Assembly (NCBI GenBank): GCA_018296165.2
Contig: JACKQL020000042.1
Span: forward strand, 124,001 to 188,000
Direction of reading: 5' to 3'
Length of the DNA: 64,000 nt
Source of the DNA: Termitomyces sp. T153
Taxonomy: Eukaryota; Basidiomycota; Agaricomycetes; Agaricales; Lyophyllaceae
The translations under genes and the position numbers were made by a program. The notes beneath the pieces were generated by a model that was given only the letters and a program-made list of their open reading frames with translations, did not search any database and was not told the DNA's origin. This document shows, in pieces, positions 37,633 through 48,825 of this stretch. Numbering within the stretch: the stretch's first letter is position 1; every line of letters begins with the position of its first letter.

Positions 37633-37932
37633 CATTGGAGAGTTACAGAGTGGTTGGGTAGGTCAAGGGAACAATTCAGTGATGTATGCTGGGATCAGGA
37701 ATAGTGTTGGAGGGGTCCAGGGGCTCAGGAGGAGAAGGGGAAGTGATGGGGCCCACAGGGGATATGTTGGTGTTTGCCAGGGGTCATCAGGATGTGCCAG
37801 AAAAGTGTCAGAGTTAGCCAGAGCAGGCACCATGGGTGAACAAAGGTCAGGGTAAATTGAGGGGGTGTTGGTGGGGGCTCTGGAGGAGTGCAGTGGCTTG
37901 GGGAGAGGTCCAGAGGTCTGGAAGTGAGTCAT
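37633..37932 (-). mobile_element. Inverted fragment of family-A Gypsy LTR
   Basis: Its reverse complement reads like the 5' part of the family-A LTRs (GTCATGACTC..., CTGGCTAACTCTGACAC, then a CCCCTGG-rich stretch), comparable with 51825-52010. CpG-depleted and truncated at both sides. Confidence 0.55.
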
Positions 37933-37989
37933 GACAAACACAATGTATAGCCTCCACAGTACTTGTATAACATGGTACATCATGGGAAT

Positions 37990-38297
37990 TCTGCTATGGT
38001 GTAGCAGACTCTGCCAGTGATGTTCCCATCAGTTCCCATCAGAATATCACCACAGCATACCAACTGATCAGAACCAACATCCATCAACCCAATGCAGCTC
38101 TGACAAGCCCTGCCATTGCACCCTCAGTTCCGAGAGGAGTTCCTGTAGTCAGTATATAAGTCATAGAGTAGTACCCATTACTCTATACTTCTCTTGTTAC
38201 ATTTGTGTTCTGGTTACATTTCCCAGTCTTGTCTCTATTTCCTATCTCTAGTCTTGTGTTTCAATCTATCATTATTGTCTCTGTCTTGTCTTGACTC
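37990..38297 (+). mobile_element. Truncated family-A LTR
   Basis: Contains CATCAGAATATCACC and GTAGTCAGTATATAAGTCAT, matching the promoter part of 51825-52415, and is cut by the TGTCA start of a full LTR at 38298. Confidence 0.65.
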
Positions 38298-39363
38298 TGT
38301 CACAACCTGCTTCCTAGACCCCCAACCTTGTTCTCAACCTGCTCATTTCCTTGGAGTCCCTCCCTGGCATTCTGTTGAACCCCCCCAACCTTTGTCTACC
38401 CTCTTCACCCATCCCGGATCACTCTGATGCTTCTCTAGCAAACCCTGATGGCCCCCTGACTAACTCTGATGCCTTCTCCACAGCTGTCAACACTTCTCTT
38501 GACTCCCCCCAAGCCCCTGGGACCCCCCCCCCCCACTCACTGTTCCTGACTCTGGCATACATCACCAATTCATCTCCCTAGTTTTCCCAATCAATCCCAG
38601 AGCATCAAAATGACCCCAGAGCAGCCCACATCCCCAACTGATCCCATCAGGACATCACTGTGGCCTGCCCTTGATCACAACTGACACCCATCAACTCTGC
38701 ATGACTCTGTTGAGCCCCACCACCACACCTGCTGCCCCCCAGAGCTCTCCAGTAGTTAGTATATAAGTTGTAGAGTAGCACCTCATACTCTAGTCTTGAT
38801 ATTGCATTAACTGGTTACTTGTGTCTTGTGTTTCTTTTGTCTCCATCTCTACTTATTAGTCTCAAATTTATTTCCTTTTCTCCATTCCATCTTGTCTTGT
38901 TTCCGTCCCACCTCAACTGTCTCTATTTCCTTTGTTTTCCTAAGTCCCTTTTATCTCTGATGTCATTACAAACTCCACACACATGCTACAACCTTCAAAC
39001 ATTCTTACAACAAGTCCAGGACCTCACCCCTCCTTCAGCCCCAGCACCCATCAGTCTTGACTGATCCCCCATCAAACTCTGGCTCCACTCCCATCACTTG
39101 CAGAGCCTCCACATACCCTGCATTCTATTTACACACTCATGAACCTGTTCCTGACACCTGCTCAAGCACAACATTAATATACTTGGTCTTAGACTTCCCT
39201 GGACCACTCCAGACTTGCTTGGACTGCTTTCCTTAGCTTCTCCTTGCAAGTCCCTATTGTTTGCACCACCCCCAGAATGCTAGGTTATAAGTGCAAGACA
39301 TCGCATCTGCCTAGTAAGGACTCACCAGTGTAGCTGAGCTCCTGTAGTCAGTGGAACCTGACA
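38298..39363 (+). mobile_element. Family-A Gypsy LTR, CpG-decayed
   Basis: Begins TGTCACAACCTGCTTCCTAG and ends CAGTGGAACCTGACA (TGTCA...TGACA inverted ends). TATATAA lies at 38760 and AGTCTTGATATT at 38792-38803. It is followed at once by TAATATCAAGACT, the same primer site as in element 1 at 53568. 1066 bp. Confidence 0.85.
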
Positions 39364-39620
39364 TAATATCAAGACTCTCCCTTACCCCATTCTTGATGTC
39401 TGTGTATAACCCCACATACAATCCCACCAGCTACCTAACCAATGTCTACAGTTGGCTGATTCCTGAAAATCAGTATGCCCTGTTCTACCCAGGCCCACCT
39501 GCAGATCAGTACATTCCCCACCATTGGACTCCTGACCCCAACCAGATGTTCTGTCAGGGGACTTCCATTTCCAACTTCCATGACTGGTTCCAGCACTTCT
39601 GCAGCTTGTTTGATGTCTCC
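39364..39620 (+). pseudogene. Family-A Gypsy gag N-terminus, truncated
   Basis: MSVYNPTYNPTSYL, PENQYALFYPGPPADQYIP and HHWTPDPNQMF parallel the gag start of element 1 at 53600 (MSAFNPAYNPIGYP...). Similarity is lost after about 39620, where another element begins. Confidence 0.7.
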
Positions 39621-40026
39621 AGGGCTCTTTCTAGAACCATAGAGATCTCCAGAGAACTGTGGAGTTCTCTGTATTACCTCAGCAATCATTGCCCTAGGGT
39701 TAGGAGCAGCTCTGGTCTTCTATACAGTAGTTCCCATACCTCTGCTGCCCACTAATGTGCTGTGCTGAGCAGCAGGGATCCTTAGACTTGTTCTCTTTGG
39801 ATTCCTCTCTGCTAGGTGATTAGTTACTGATTGTATTGTTGTCTACTCCACTAATATACTTTGGATTCCCCTCTGCTAGCTGCATGACTCCAATTTGCCA
39901 CTCTGGAGGTTGCCCTTACAGCAGAACAAGTGTTCTAAAACTAGTCTGGAAGCCCCTCATAGCTGCAAGGAACCTCTGAACTGCTATCCATTGCTTCCCC
40001 ACTAGGATTAAATACTGTGGAGTTCT

Positions 40027-42345
40027 ATGTCTCAGCTTGCCAACCCAGACACACCCTTAGAGGCCCCAGCCCCACAGGATGAAGCCTAGACTTGCCTGCT
40101 ACACTTAGAAACCCAGGTGCAGTCAATACAATCATCTCTCACTCACCACACTACCAAACTCTCTACCCTCCATCAAACAACAGATCTTATCTCCCAATTA
40201 CTCCAGGCATTGCTTGAATGCCTAACCCCTAACTCCACTCCTCCCACAGCTGCAGAACCAGCCCTGACCCCCTCTGCACCCTTCCCCACAGCTCCAGTGA
40301 CCCTACAGCTGCAGATTCTGTGTCTGGCACTACTAGATGCATACAATGGCACTCACTCCAGAGGGGAGCAATTCCTGCAGTCCTGCCTCACCTACATCCA
40401 CCTCAGTAGGGATGCCTTTGACTCTAATGCATTGAAAATAGCTTGAGTGCTGTCATACATGAAGTCTGGATGTGCCTCCACCTATGTGCTGATAAGACCC
40501 AGTTGTCACTGAGCACCATTTTTGGCATTTTAGACTTAGTGGCAGCTGACTATTTTAAATTTGGCACAAGTCATGACATTCAGCATGTGGGGCCTAGCCC
40601 AAGGTCTGGACCAATGTAGCCTTAGCACAGGACTTCAATGACCATGAAACTTATTGATCACGAGGGATATCATGTGGAGCCTGGACCTTGGGTCTAGAAT
40701 TGTAAGGCTGAGACCTTTCTTAGCGACTTTAGTGATCCTAGCAACTCTGGCAACAAAACAACTTTCTCTTACCATATATAGACATATTGCCAGATGCATA
40801 CCTTTTGCTATCATTCCCCTTGTTGAGTTGACCAACATACTTGAATGGCATCTACACTTCAGAGACTTTGCTTATAGTTTTTCACTTAGTTACAGACTGA
40901 TGCCTTGTACAGACTATAAACACATTGACAGACACTGTCGCTAGTGGTGACTATTTGCTTACTTTCCCATACTATACTTTGGAACTGTATAAATACTGCC
41001 TGTACATAGACACTTGATAATCCAATCAAATAGATCCCCCTTGAACCAAATCCATCTATCTCTAAGCCTACCAGCTTAAGAGTACACTTTGCCTCCACCT
41101 TCACTCTATTCCTTTACTCGCTGTTAACTTTGACTCATTAACAAGTCTTACCAACTTTAACCTCAATCTAGTGTGGTACCAACTGTGGGTGCCCTTTGTG
41201 TTATCTTGACTAAGCGACATTAGCAATTATGGCTAATGACTATTTCATGTTCATCCCCTGATTCTGTCTTCCTATTACTGTTTCCCCCTTTCTATTCTAT
41301 TCCCTCACTCCCCTACCACCATTAAGAGTTCACTCTTGTCTTAGCAATGTTCTCTGCCTTTACCCATTCCCCTTTCTGTCACTAGCAGCTTAAGCTAGTG
41401 ATAGCATCCCCCTTTTAACTTCACCTTATAACACAGCACTTGCTCTTGTTCTCTGGGATGGTTACTGACTTGCCCTCTACTATTAACTTCCTACTGCCAG
41501 CTACCCTATCTAGTGACTAGTGTTGGGTCCTCTTTTTAAGTTTCCTGCACAGCACTAGGTGGCATAGGAGCACATCAGTGCTGTGAGTTTTCTATTGCCC
41601 TGGAGGTGTTAGAAGTTTTCTGGACTGGGCTGCCTTTGAGAAGGACTTCTGTGCAGAGTTTTTCCTGTTAGACCCCACTAAGACCATGGCCTTGACACTA
41701 TGTGATAGAGAGCAATATGGGCAAGGGAAGTGTACACTGGATGAGTACATTGACTCATTTCATGCTCTGGTTGAGCAGGCTAATTACTCTGACAGCCTTC
41801 AACTATGCCTCACTTTCTGGGATGGTTTACACTCTGCACTGGTGGAGCACATCAACAATCTTGAGGAGGGTTGCTCCAACAATGAAAAGGTTGCATCGTG
41901 GTATGAGGTGGCCTGGGACCAATAGCAACTCATGGAGATCTAGAGGGAGCTCTGCTGTCCACATTCCACACTGTGCCCCACTCCAATCAGCAATTTCTGC
42001 CACCCTGCACCTGCTCACCCAATGCCAGCCTTTACTCCAGCCACCCCTGCAGCATGCTCCCTGCTGCAGAGGATCCTTATGGACATGGACATTGCTAGGC
42101 AGCTCTGCACTGCCCTGCTGCTGTGCTGGAGATGCCAGAAGCCTGGGCACTTTGCATGGCACTGCCACCTAGGCCTGGAGATATGCTACCTTTCTATGGC
42201 AGAGCAGGAGGAACTCCTCCTGCAGCTGCTGGCCACAAAGAATGCTGCTGGAGCTCTGTTGCTGGATGAGCCTATGCCAGAGTTGACCCCAGAGGAGATC
42301 AGTGTGTGCACCTCACCCCTAGAACTGGAGAAGGAGGATTTTTAG
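40027..42345 (+). pseudogene. Family-B Gypsy gag, split by a solo LTR
   Basis: MSQLANPDTPLEAPAPQ at 40027 is followed by a coiled segment, AYNGTHSRGEQFLQSCLTYI (about 40340) and, after the solo LTR 40490-41577, FLDWAAFEKDFCAEFF (in AT-shifted form, about 41615), LTLCDREQYGQGKCTLDEYI, then zinc knuckle CWRCQKPGHFAWHC (about 42125). These are the gag landmarks of a Gypsy family common in Agaricomycetes. TGA and TAG stops and CpG loss mark it as dead. Confidence 0.8.
40490..41577 (+). mobile_element. Solo LTR of family C inside family-B gag
   Basis: Runs TGATAAGACC...AGCACATCA and is flanked by GTGC on both sides (40486-40489 and 41578-41581), a 4-5 bp target duplication. Removing it puts ...STYVL and the downstream VRSFLDWAAFEKDF block of gag back in one frame. 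TATAAATA lies near 40987, giving a plus orientation. A second copy, inverted, is at 44337-45496. Confidence 0.85.
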
Positions 42346-42414
42346 TTGAGCAATCAATGAGGTGTATGCCTCTGTTGCTGGGTGCTAACAGGTTCTCATG
42401 TCTGTCAATAGAAA

Positions 42415-44336
42415 ATGAAACTGCCTTTTCCAACACCTTTCATTCTGAGACAGGAACCTCAATGCTCCCCTCCAGATGTACAAACACTAACTCCAGAGCT
42501 CCTGCCAAGCTCCCCAACCCCTTCAAAGGTTCAGTGGCATGGCCCTGCCTGGGCACATCAAATGCTCCAACAGTACATGATGGCTTCCAGCCCATCTGCC
42601 AACTCCCTGCATCTCAACATGGAGATTGAGATAATGGACACCCAGCGGACCTGTGGAGTCATAGCTCTTCTAGATAGTGGAGCAACGGGACTGTTCCTGG
42701 ACTCAGAGTTTGTCAAATGCCATGGCCTGACCACACAGCCCCTCCCTAAGTCCATTCCAGTTTACAATATGGACAGAATGCCTAATGAAGCAAGTGCCAT
42801 TAACTCTATGGTTGACCTGGTCCTCTGCTATCAGAACCACATGGAGTGTGCCATGTTTGCCATCACCAGCTTGGGTAGGCAGGACATAAATCTTGGTTTC
42901 ACATAGCTCTGCAAGCACAACCCCAAGGTTGATTGGACCAAAGGAGAGGTAACCATGAGCAGGTGCTCCCAGAAGTGCTCCACCTGTGCTGTGGAGGACA
43001 GGGCAGAGTGCTGGGCCCAAGTTCAAGAACATGCAGCCATCTGCACATGTTGCACCAGCCCTCTCCTCTTTGCAGATCCAGACCTCCTGAATCCCCTGTC
43101 TCTGGCATTCCCTTATAGAGAGGCCCTCTATGAGGATGACCAGAGTGGTGGTAGAGCCCTGGAGGAGGAGTGCAGAAGGGAGTTTAGTGGCATACATGAG
43201 CCAAAGCTCCTGGATGAAGCAATAGAAGTGGGAGATCAGATCTATGCAACCACTGTATACCCACCACTCTCCATTGTGGAGATCTGGGCTAGCCAGACCA
43301 CATCCCAGCAGTTGGCCCAGGCATTTGCTGCCAACGCCATGCCCCAAGAGTTCTGGGACATGGTACCTTCCTACCTCCATACATTTGAGGATGTGTTCTC
43401 CAAAGCCTTGTTTGACTTGCTCCTGGAGTACAAGAGGTGGGACCACACCATTGAACTGCTGCTGGATTCCACACCCTCCAGCTGTAAGGTTTACCTGCTC
43501 ATGCCCAGGGAGCAGGATGAGCTTGACACATTCCTGCAAGAAAACCTGGACTCCAGTTGTATCTGCCCTTCCAAGTCCCTGATGGCTTCTCCAGTCTTCT
43601 TCATCAAGAAGAAGGATGGCTTGTTCCAACTGGTCCAGGACTACTGAGTTGTCAACAACATGACAGTGAAGAACTGTTACTCCCTTCCCCTTATCTCCAA
43701 GCTCATCAACAACCTCCAGGGTGCACAACACTTCACTAAACTAGATGTCTAGTGGAGTTACAACAATGTGCACATCCAGGAGGGAGATGAGTGGAAGGCC
43801 ACCTTTTGGACCAACTGGGGATTGTTTGAGCCACTCATTATGTTCTTCAGACTCACCAACAGCCCTGCCACCTTTTAGACCATGATGAACAACATCTTCT
43901 GGGACCTTATAGCAGAGGGCATAGTGTGTGTATATCTTGATGACATCCTCATCTATACCAAAATGCTGGAGGAACACTGTCTGATCACTTGCCTCATCCT
44001 GGAATGCCTCTGCCAGCACCAGCTCTACCTCAAGCTGGAGAAGTGTGAGTTTTAACAGACCTAGATTGAATACCTTGGCCTGATCATCTTGCATGGAGCT
44101 GCAGAGATGGACCCAGTGAAGGTAGCAGGTGTGGCAGAGTGGCTGGAGCCCAAGAACAAGAAGAAGGTGCAGGCATTCCTTTGTTTTGCAAACTTCTACT
44201 GGAGATTCATCCAGGATTTCTCACACCATGCCCACCCATTATTCAACCTTACTGGAAAGGATTTTATGTGGAGTTGGGGACCTCTGGAGCAGACAGCCTT
44301 CAGCACTTTCAAGCATGCCGTGACCTCTGGACCCAT
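42415..44336 (+). pseudogene. Family-B Gypsy pol remnant (protease, RT)
   Basis: Protease LLDSGATGLFLDSEFV (about 42670), linker, then RT: SPVFFIKKKDGLFQLVQDY (about 43590), TNSPATF, and catalytic VCVYLDDILIYT (about 43930), then CFANFYWRFIQDFSHHAHPL of the connection domain (about 44185). Stops include TGA at DY*VVNN, and TAG and TAA codons in the palm region. Truncated by an LTR at 44337; no integrase remains here. Confidence 0.85.
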
Positions 44337-45496
44337 TGATGTGCTCCTATGCCACCTAGTGCCATGCAGTGACCTAAAAAGAAGACCTAACACTAGTCAC
44401 TAGATAGGGTAGCTGGAAGTAGGAAGTTAATAATTGAGGGCAAGTCAGTAACTGTTCCAGAGAACAAGAGCTAATGTAGGTTTGGGTGTGAAGTGGAAGG
44501 AGTTGTTATTGCTAGCCTAAAATTGCTAGGCAGTAATGAGAAGTCACTGAGCAAATAGGAAAACCAATGAAGGCAAAAGCATTGCTAAAACCAAGCAAAC
44601 TTAAGCAGTGTAAGAGGTGTTTGGTAGGGAATGGAGAATGGTGATGATGAAAGACTGAAAGGAGGACAAATACAAACTAATTGCTAACTGCAGCTGCTAG
44701 CTTTGCTAATTCAAAAATAATGCTAAGGACACCTGTAATTGGTGCTGCACAAAGTCAATGAGGTTGGCAAGACTTGTTGCAAATCTGTTGTTGAGGGATA
44801 GAGAGGGAGACAGCAAGCAATAGAGACAAAATGTAATCTCAAGCTGGTAAGCTTAGAGATAGAAAGAGTAGCACAATTTGATAAGGGTGAGGTTCAATGG
44901 TAGGACTTGGTTTGATGATTAAGTGTCTATGTACAGGCAGATTTATACTGTTCAAAGGTATAGTATGGGAAAGTAAGCAAATAGTCACCACTAGCAATGG
45001 TGTCTGCCAAAGTGTTTATGGTTCATATGAGGTGTCAATCTGTAACTAAGTGAAAACTATAAGCAAAGTCTATGTGTTGCCTAATTGCAATAAAGCTCAA
45101 AAAGGGCAAGTCCAATGTCAATATCTGAAGTGTAGATGCCATTCAAGTATGTTTGTAAGCTTGAGAAGAGAAATGATAAGTCAGAAGTTGCATGCCTGAC
45201 AATATGTCCATACTCAGTGGGAGAAAGCCAGGTTATTGGCAAGAAGTCACTAGTGATTGTTGCTACAAAAGGTCTCAGCCTTGTTGTTCTAGACTCAAAG
45301 CCCAGATTCCTCATGATATTCCTTATGATTGGCAAGTCTTGTGGTTGCTAAAATCTCATGCAAAGGCTATGTCATTCCAACCCTTGGGGCTAGGCCTCAC
45401 ATGCTGAGTATTGTGACTTGTGCCCCATCGAAATAGTCAGCTGCTGCACAGTCCAAAATGCCAAAAATAGTGCTCAGCAACAAATAGGTCTTATCA
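44337..45496 (-). mobile_element. Family-C 3' LTR, minus orientation, inside family-B pol
   Basis: Reverse complement of the solo LTR, with the same ends (TGATGTGCTCC and GGTCTTATCA on the plus strand). On the minus strand it is preceded by ATAGGGGAGGA (45497-45507), a polypurine tract, so it is the 3' LTR of an element whose body lay to the right. The bases CCCAT (44332-44336) are the predicted target duplication. Confidence 0.8.
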
Positions 45497-45663
45497 TCCT
45501 CCCCTATGCTGAAATCTTGACTGTCCTCAGTCAACATTGAGTCTTGTGATCATTTGCTTGGTCTGTGTGCCTAGATTAATGAGAATAAAAACAGCTGGCA
45601 ATTTTGCTTGGCCTTCATCAATACTCCCACTTGTCATCTTATCTCTCCTTCAATCTAGATCTT

Positions 45664-47291
45664 ATCAACATGTCCTTGGAACTTGCCTCTCAGCTGGAGA
45701 AGATCACTATGGCCCACACTTTCCTTGATTGGGTTGACTGCTTACTTGGCCCTGGCTTGTGCATTGTTGGTGAAGGATCTTCACTTGGCAGTCACCACCA
45801 TACTCAAAACCTAGCTTCAATGGTTCAAGACTGCAGGGAGTGGAGTCAAGTGGCCTGAGTTGGCAACAGTAAGGAGGGAGTGTTGCCAGCTCTATGAGCA
45901 GTACTGAGGTGAAGAGTGGATTTGGCCTTTCAACATGCACTTTGTAAGTTTTGGTTTACTTCCTTCTCAGCAACAACCTTAATGACTTCACTAGGCTCCT
46001 GCCAATCCCTTGTTGGAGTTTTTGCTGGAAGATCTGATGGTGGGAATGACAGTAAGTGCCCAGGCAGTTGCTAGTACTAGTGACACTGCTAAAGTAACAC
46101 TAGCTTTTTGATGACTTGTTGCTGGATGACCAATTCTTCTTTCAGCACCTGCTAGGTGTGTTAGTGGTGGCAAGGGGTGAGGGGTGGAGTGAGGGCTGCA
46201 GGGGCAAGGAGATGGCAAATCATGGGGACATTATGGAGGCCAGCCTCTTTACTCCCAAGGTTGCAGCTGGTGGTGTTGCTAAGGGGTTAATGACAACTCC
46301 AAGAAGCAAAGGGAAGGGGAAGGGAAAGGCCAGAGAAGAAGAAGCAGAAGAAGAACAACTTGAAGTAAGTTCTCTTTCTCTTGCTAATGCTTTGCAATAT
46401 TTGCTAATAGTTCTGCAGGAACAGATTGAAGACAGTTTTACCAACAAGTGCTTGGAGACTCTGCTATGCTGGTGGAAGGCCTTGACAGTGGTAGACATGA
46501 GGATGGGAGCTGAAGTGGTATTGGAGAAAGCAAAAGAGAAGTCAACTGTGTTGCTAGAGAGGCAACAAGCATTCAAACAACAACAGGGAGCAGTAAGTCT
46601 TCTAGTGCCTTTTGCTACATGGTTTGCTAACAACTCTTAGTGTGACAACTGCTGGGCAGAGAATGACCCAGAGGGCTGCTGGTACCCCACAAGGGCCCAG
46701 CCTTGCTATCAATGCAACAGCATGTGGAAGAGCTGCTTGTATAGCAGGAAGTTGTTGAGGAGTACTGGCAGGAAGTTTGTCAAGAGGATTGTGGCAAGGG
46801 CCTCTTCTGTTTGACAGGTGTGGGCATTTGTGGAATGGCAGAAGGAGTTGGCAAAACAGAGATTGCCCATCCAGGTCAGGCATTCCAGCCTGCTCTTGCT
46901 GACATTGCAGGATGGGTTGAGGGTTGGAGGCAGTGGAGTTGCTAAGGGCAAGCAACAGGAGAAGAGCAAGGAGGTTGTGGAGAGCGAGGACAAGAGTGGC
47001 GACCAAGAAGATGATGGTGACAATGATGGCAGTGACAACATGCCCTTGGCACAAAAACAAGTGTCAAGTTTGATGCTGGTTGCTAGCGCTAAGTGACCAA
47101 GGACTGTCGCTAGCGAGGAGGGCGAGCAGGAGGCGGAGGATGTGGAGATGAGGGAGATGACTCCCTTATCAATGGTTGCTGAGGTTGAGCCAATGGCTAG
47201 CAGAGGGGAAGTTGAGGGCAAGGGAGAAGGGGAGGCAGAGGCAATAGAAGTCAACGAGGACGCGGTCAAGGATGAGGAAAAGATCCGATGA
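45664..47291 (+). pseudogene. Antisense accessory ORF of family-C element, Zn2Cys6-like
   Basis: Starts MSLELASQLEKITMAHTF at 45664 and includes GKGKGKAREEEAEEEQLE (about 46310) and the cysteine array CDNCWAENDPEGCWYP...CYQCNSMWKSC (46641-46738), a C-x2-C...C...C-x2-C...C pattern resembling fungal zinc-cluster DNA-binding domains. It ends in an acidic, glutamate-rich tail to about 47291. Short introns and several stops break it. It lies between the polypurine tract of a minus-oriented element and where pol should be, so it is antisense to that element. I recognise the type as recurrent in Agaricomycete genomes, without a known function. Confidence 0.6.
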
Positions 47292-47726
47292 CAGGTAAGT
47301 AACTTTGTTCGCTAAGCTTCCTTCGCTAACCATTTCACTAAGGGGACCTGAAGCAGCACACTACTGCGACAGGTAGGTCCTGGTATCCAGCCCCCTTTGG
47401 GATGTCGCAAATGGGACATTCCATCCACCGGTAAGTCGCTGACATTGTTTAGGTCATGACGATGCGCCGCTCAATATTCCATATTCTAGTATTATCACCG
47501 TCACGCGGCAACGGATTTCATAGGATTGATATACGAAGAGTATGGAGGAAGAAGCGACTCATTTTAACCTGGTAGGGGACACTCTTCTCTCCGCTTTCGA
47601 GTGTTGTTGAGGCCTCATTTTCATTTCAAGGGGGCGCAAGCTATGAGACTGGTTTTTGTCCTCATGGAGGCCGGTTGATGACCATGTCTGTCGTAATCTC
47701 ACTTTCATTTTTGCGTATAGTCTCTT

Positions 47727-48133
47727 ATAACGAATTTAAGAAGGCTACTGAGTCAGATCTTGCGCCAATGAGAGTTCACGAAAGGACCATTGGTATGATG
47801 TTTCTCGTCTTAGAGGACATTCTTTATTTCTCAATATACCCCTAGCATCCGTGTTTAGAACAAGCATGAGTTGACAATCACTGACTACGCAATGCATCGC
47901 TCTGGGAAACTGCACGGTATTCTTCCTCGGACCATTCAGTCAATCATTTGATTCATGTTTTCGTATCAGAGCACGAACCTAAGATGTGGGAGGACTTGAA
48001 AGTGCAGTTTATGGAACCTTTGGATGAGGTTCAAGCCGAACTCGAAGCTGCTGACCTGCCAAAGCCACCTCTGGCGCACGCTTTTAATGTAATTGAACTT
48101 GACTTCTCATGCGATAGATTTGATCTTGAATGA
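47727..48133 (+). CDS. Unrecognised 3' exons
   Basis: Three exon-like blocks with good splice borders in CpG-normal sequence: SYNEFKKATESDLAPMRVHE (about 47735), NKHELTITDYAMHRSGKLH (47859-47916) and EHEPKMWEDLKVQFMEPLDE onward to the stop at 48131-48133. Blocks two and three join in frame; block one does not join block two in frame with the visible GT and AG sites. It may be the tail of a gene cut by the transposon cluster on its left. Function not recognised. Confidence 0.35.
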
Positions 48134-48825
48134 CGCAAACTGGGACAACCGCAGGTTACTTGTACTACAACGACATATATAAAAATTGACCCCTTGTAAC
48201 TAAATATGCTATAGATGGATCTTCGACGACCTTTGTATCAGTATATATAGGGCATGGATAAGGGGAACACGTCAAATGTGAAGAATTTCGTTTCAAATGT
48301 GGTTTGTAGTACTAGTACGAGAAGTACAGAAATTCACATGCATAATCTTTTCTTGTGAACATCGCACGCATTGTTTCGGGCAGGAAAGAAGGCTCTTTAT
48401 GCTCCCTGCACGATAAACGTCGCGTTGTAGATCGTTTCTGTTGGAAGCATGCGAGTAGTCGGGGACAGGACATGCATACACAAGTTTCGTAGTGCCTATA
48501 GGTTCTGGATTGCTGGTTTTCGGATAAGTGCTCTGGCCATTGGTCTGCGCTGTGATTTGTGTTGTAGGAGAATCACGATGATTTTCCATGCTAGACATGA
48601 ATTTGTCTAACGTTAGTCGGGAAAAAAGTGGATGATGATCAGAGTCAGATGTCGAAGACGATTCCGCTCGTGGTGACCTTCAAAGGGTGCAACGAGATCT
48701 TCTGGCCGAACAAATGTCGCTTCTCCTCATCATGGACACATGACAGTGGCACGTGATAGTCATACTCATGTAACGTTGATTTGAAACTCGTTCTTTCGTA
48801 AAAACAACTGAAACAACAACCTCTG
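48134..48825. other. Intergenic, promoter side of the Crinkler-like gene
   Basis: No supported gene in about 690 bases. TATATATAA-like runs near 48174 and 48240 belong to the 3' flank of the preceding exons. Confidence 0.5.

Larger units (their letters stand above)
29445..46980. other. CpG-depleted domain, about 17.5 kb
   Basis: CG dinucleotides are almost absent across this stretch but common on both sides. The domain covers the end of the left duplication, the ankyrin pseudogene, the right duplication, Copia, Gypsy and most of an antisense accessory ORF. TG and CA replace CG where copies can be compared. A few CG remain in the solo LTR (about 40660-40950). Confidence 0.85.

Noticed and set aside
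40490..45496. A DNA transposon with 1.1 kb terminal inverted repeats
   Set aside because: Each arm has TG...CA ends, a TATA element and its own junction features (target duplication left, polypurine tract right), and the segment between is Gypsy gag-pol. Two opposed LTR insertions explain it.
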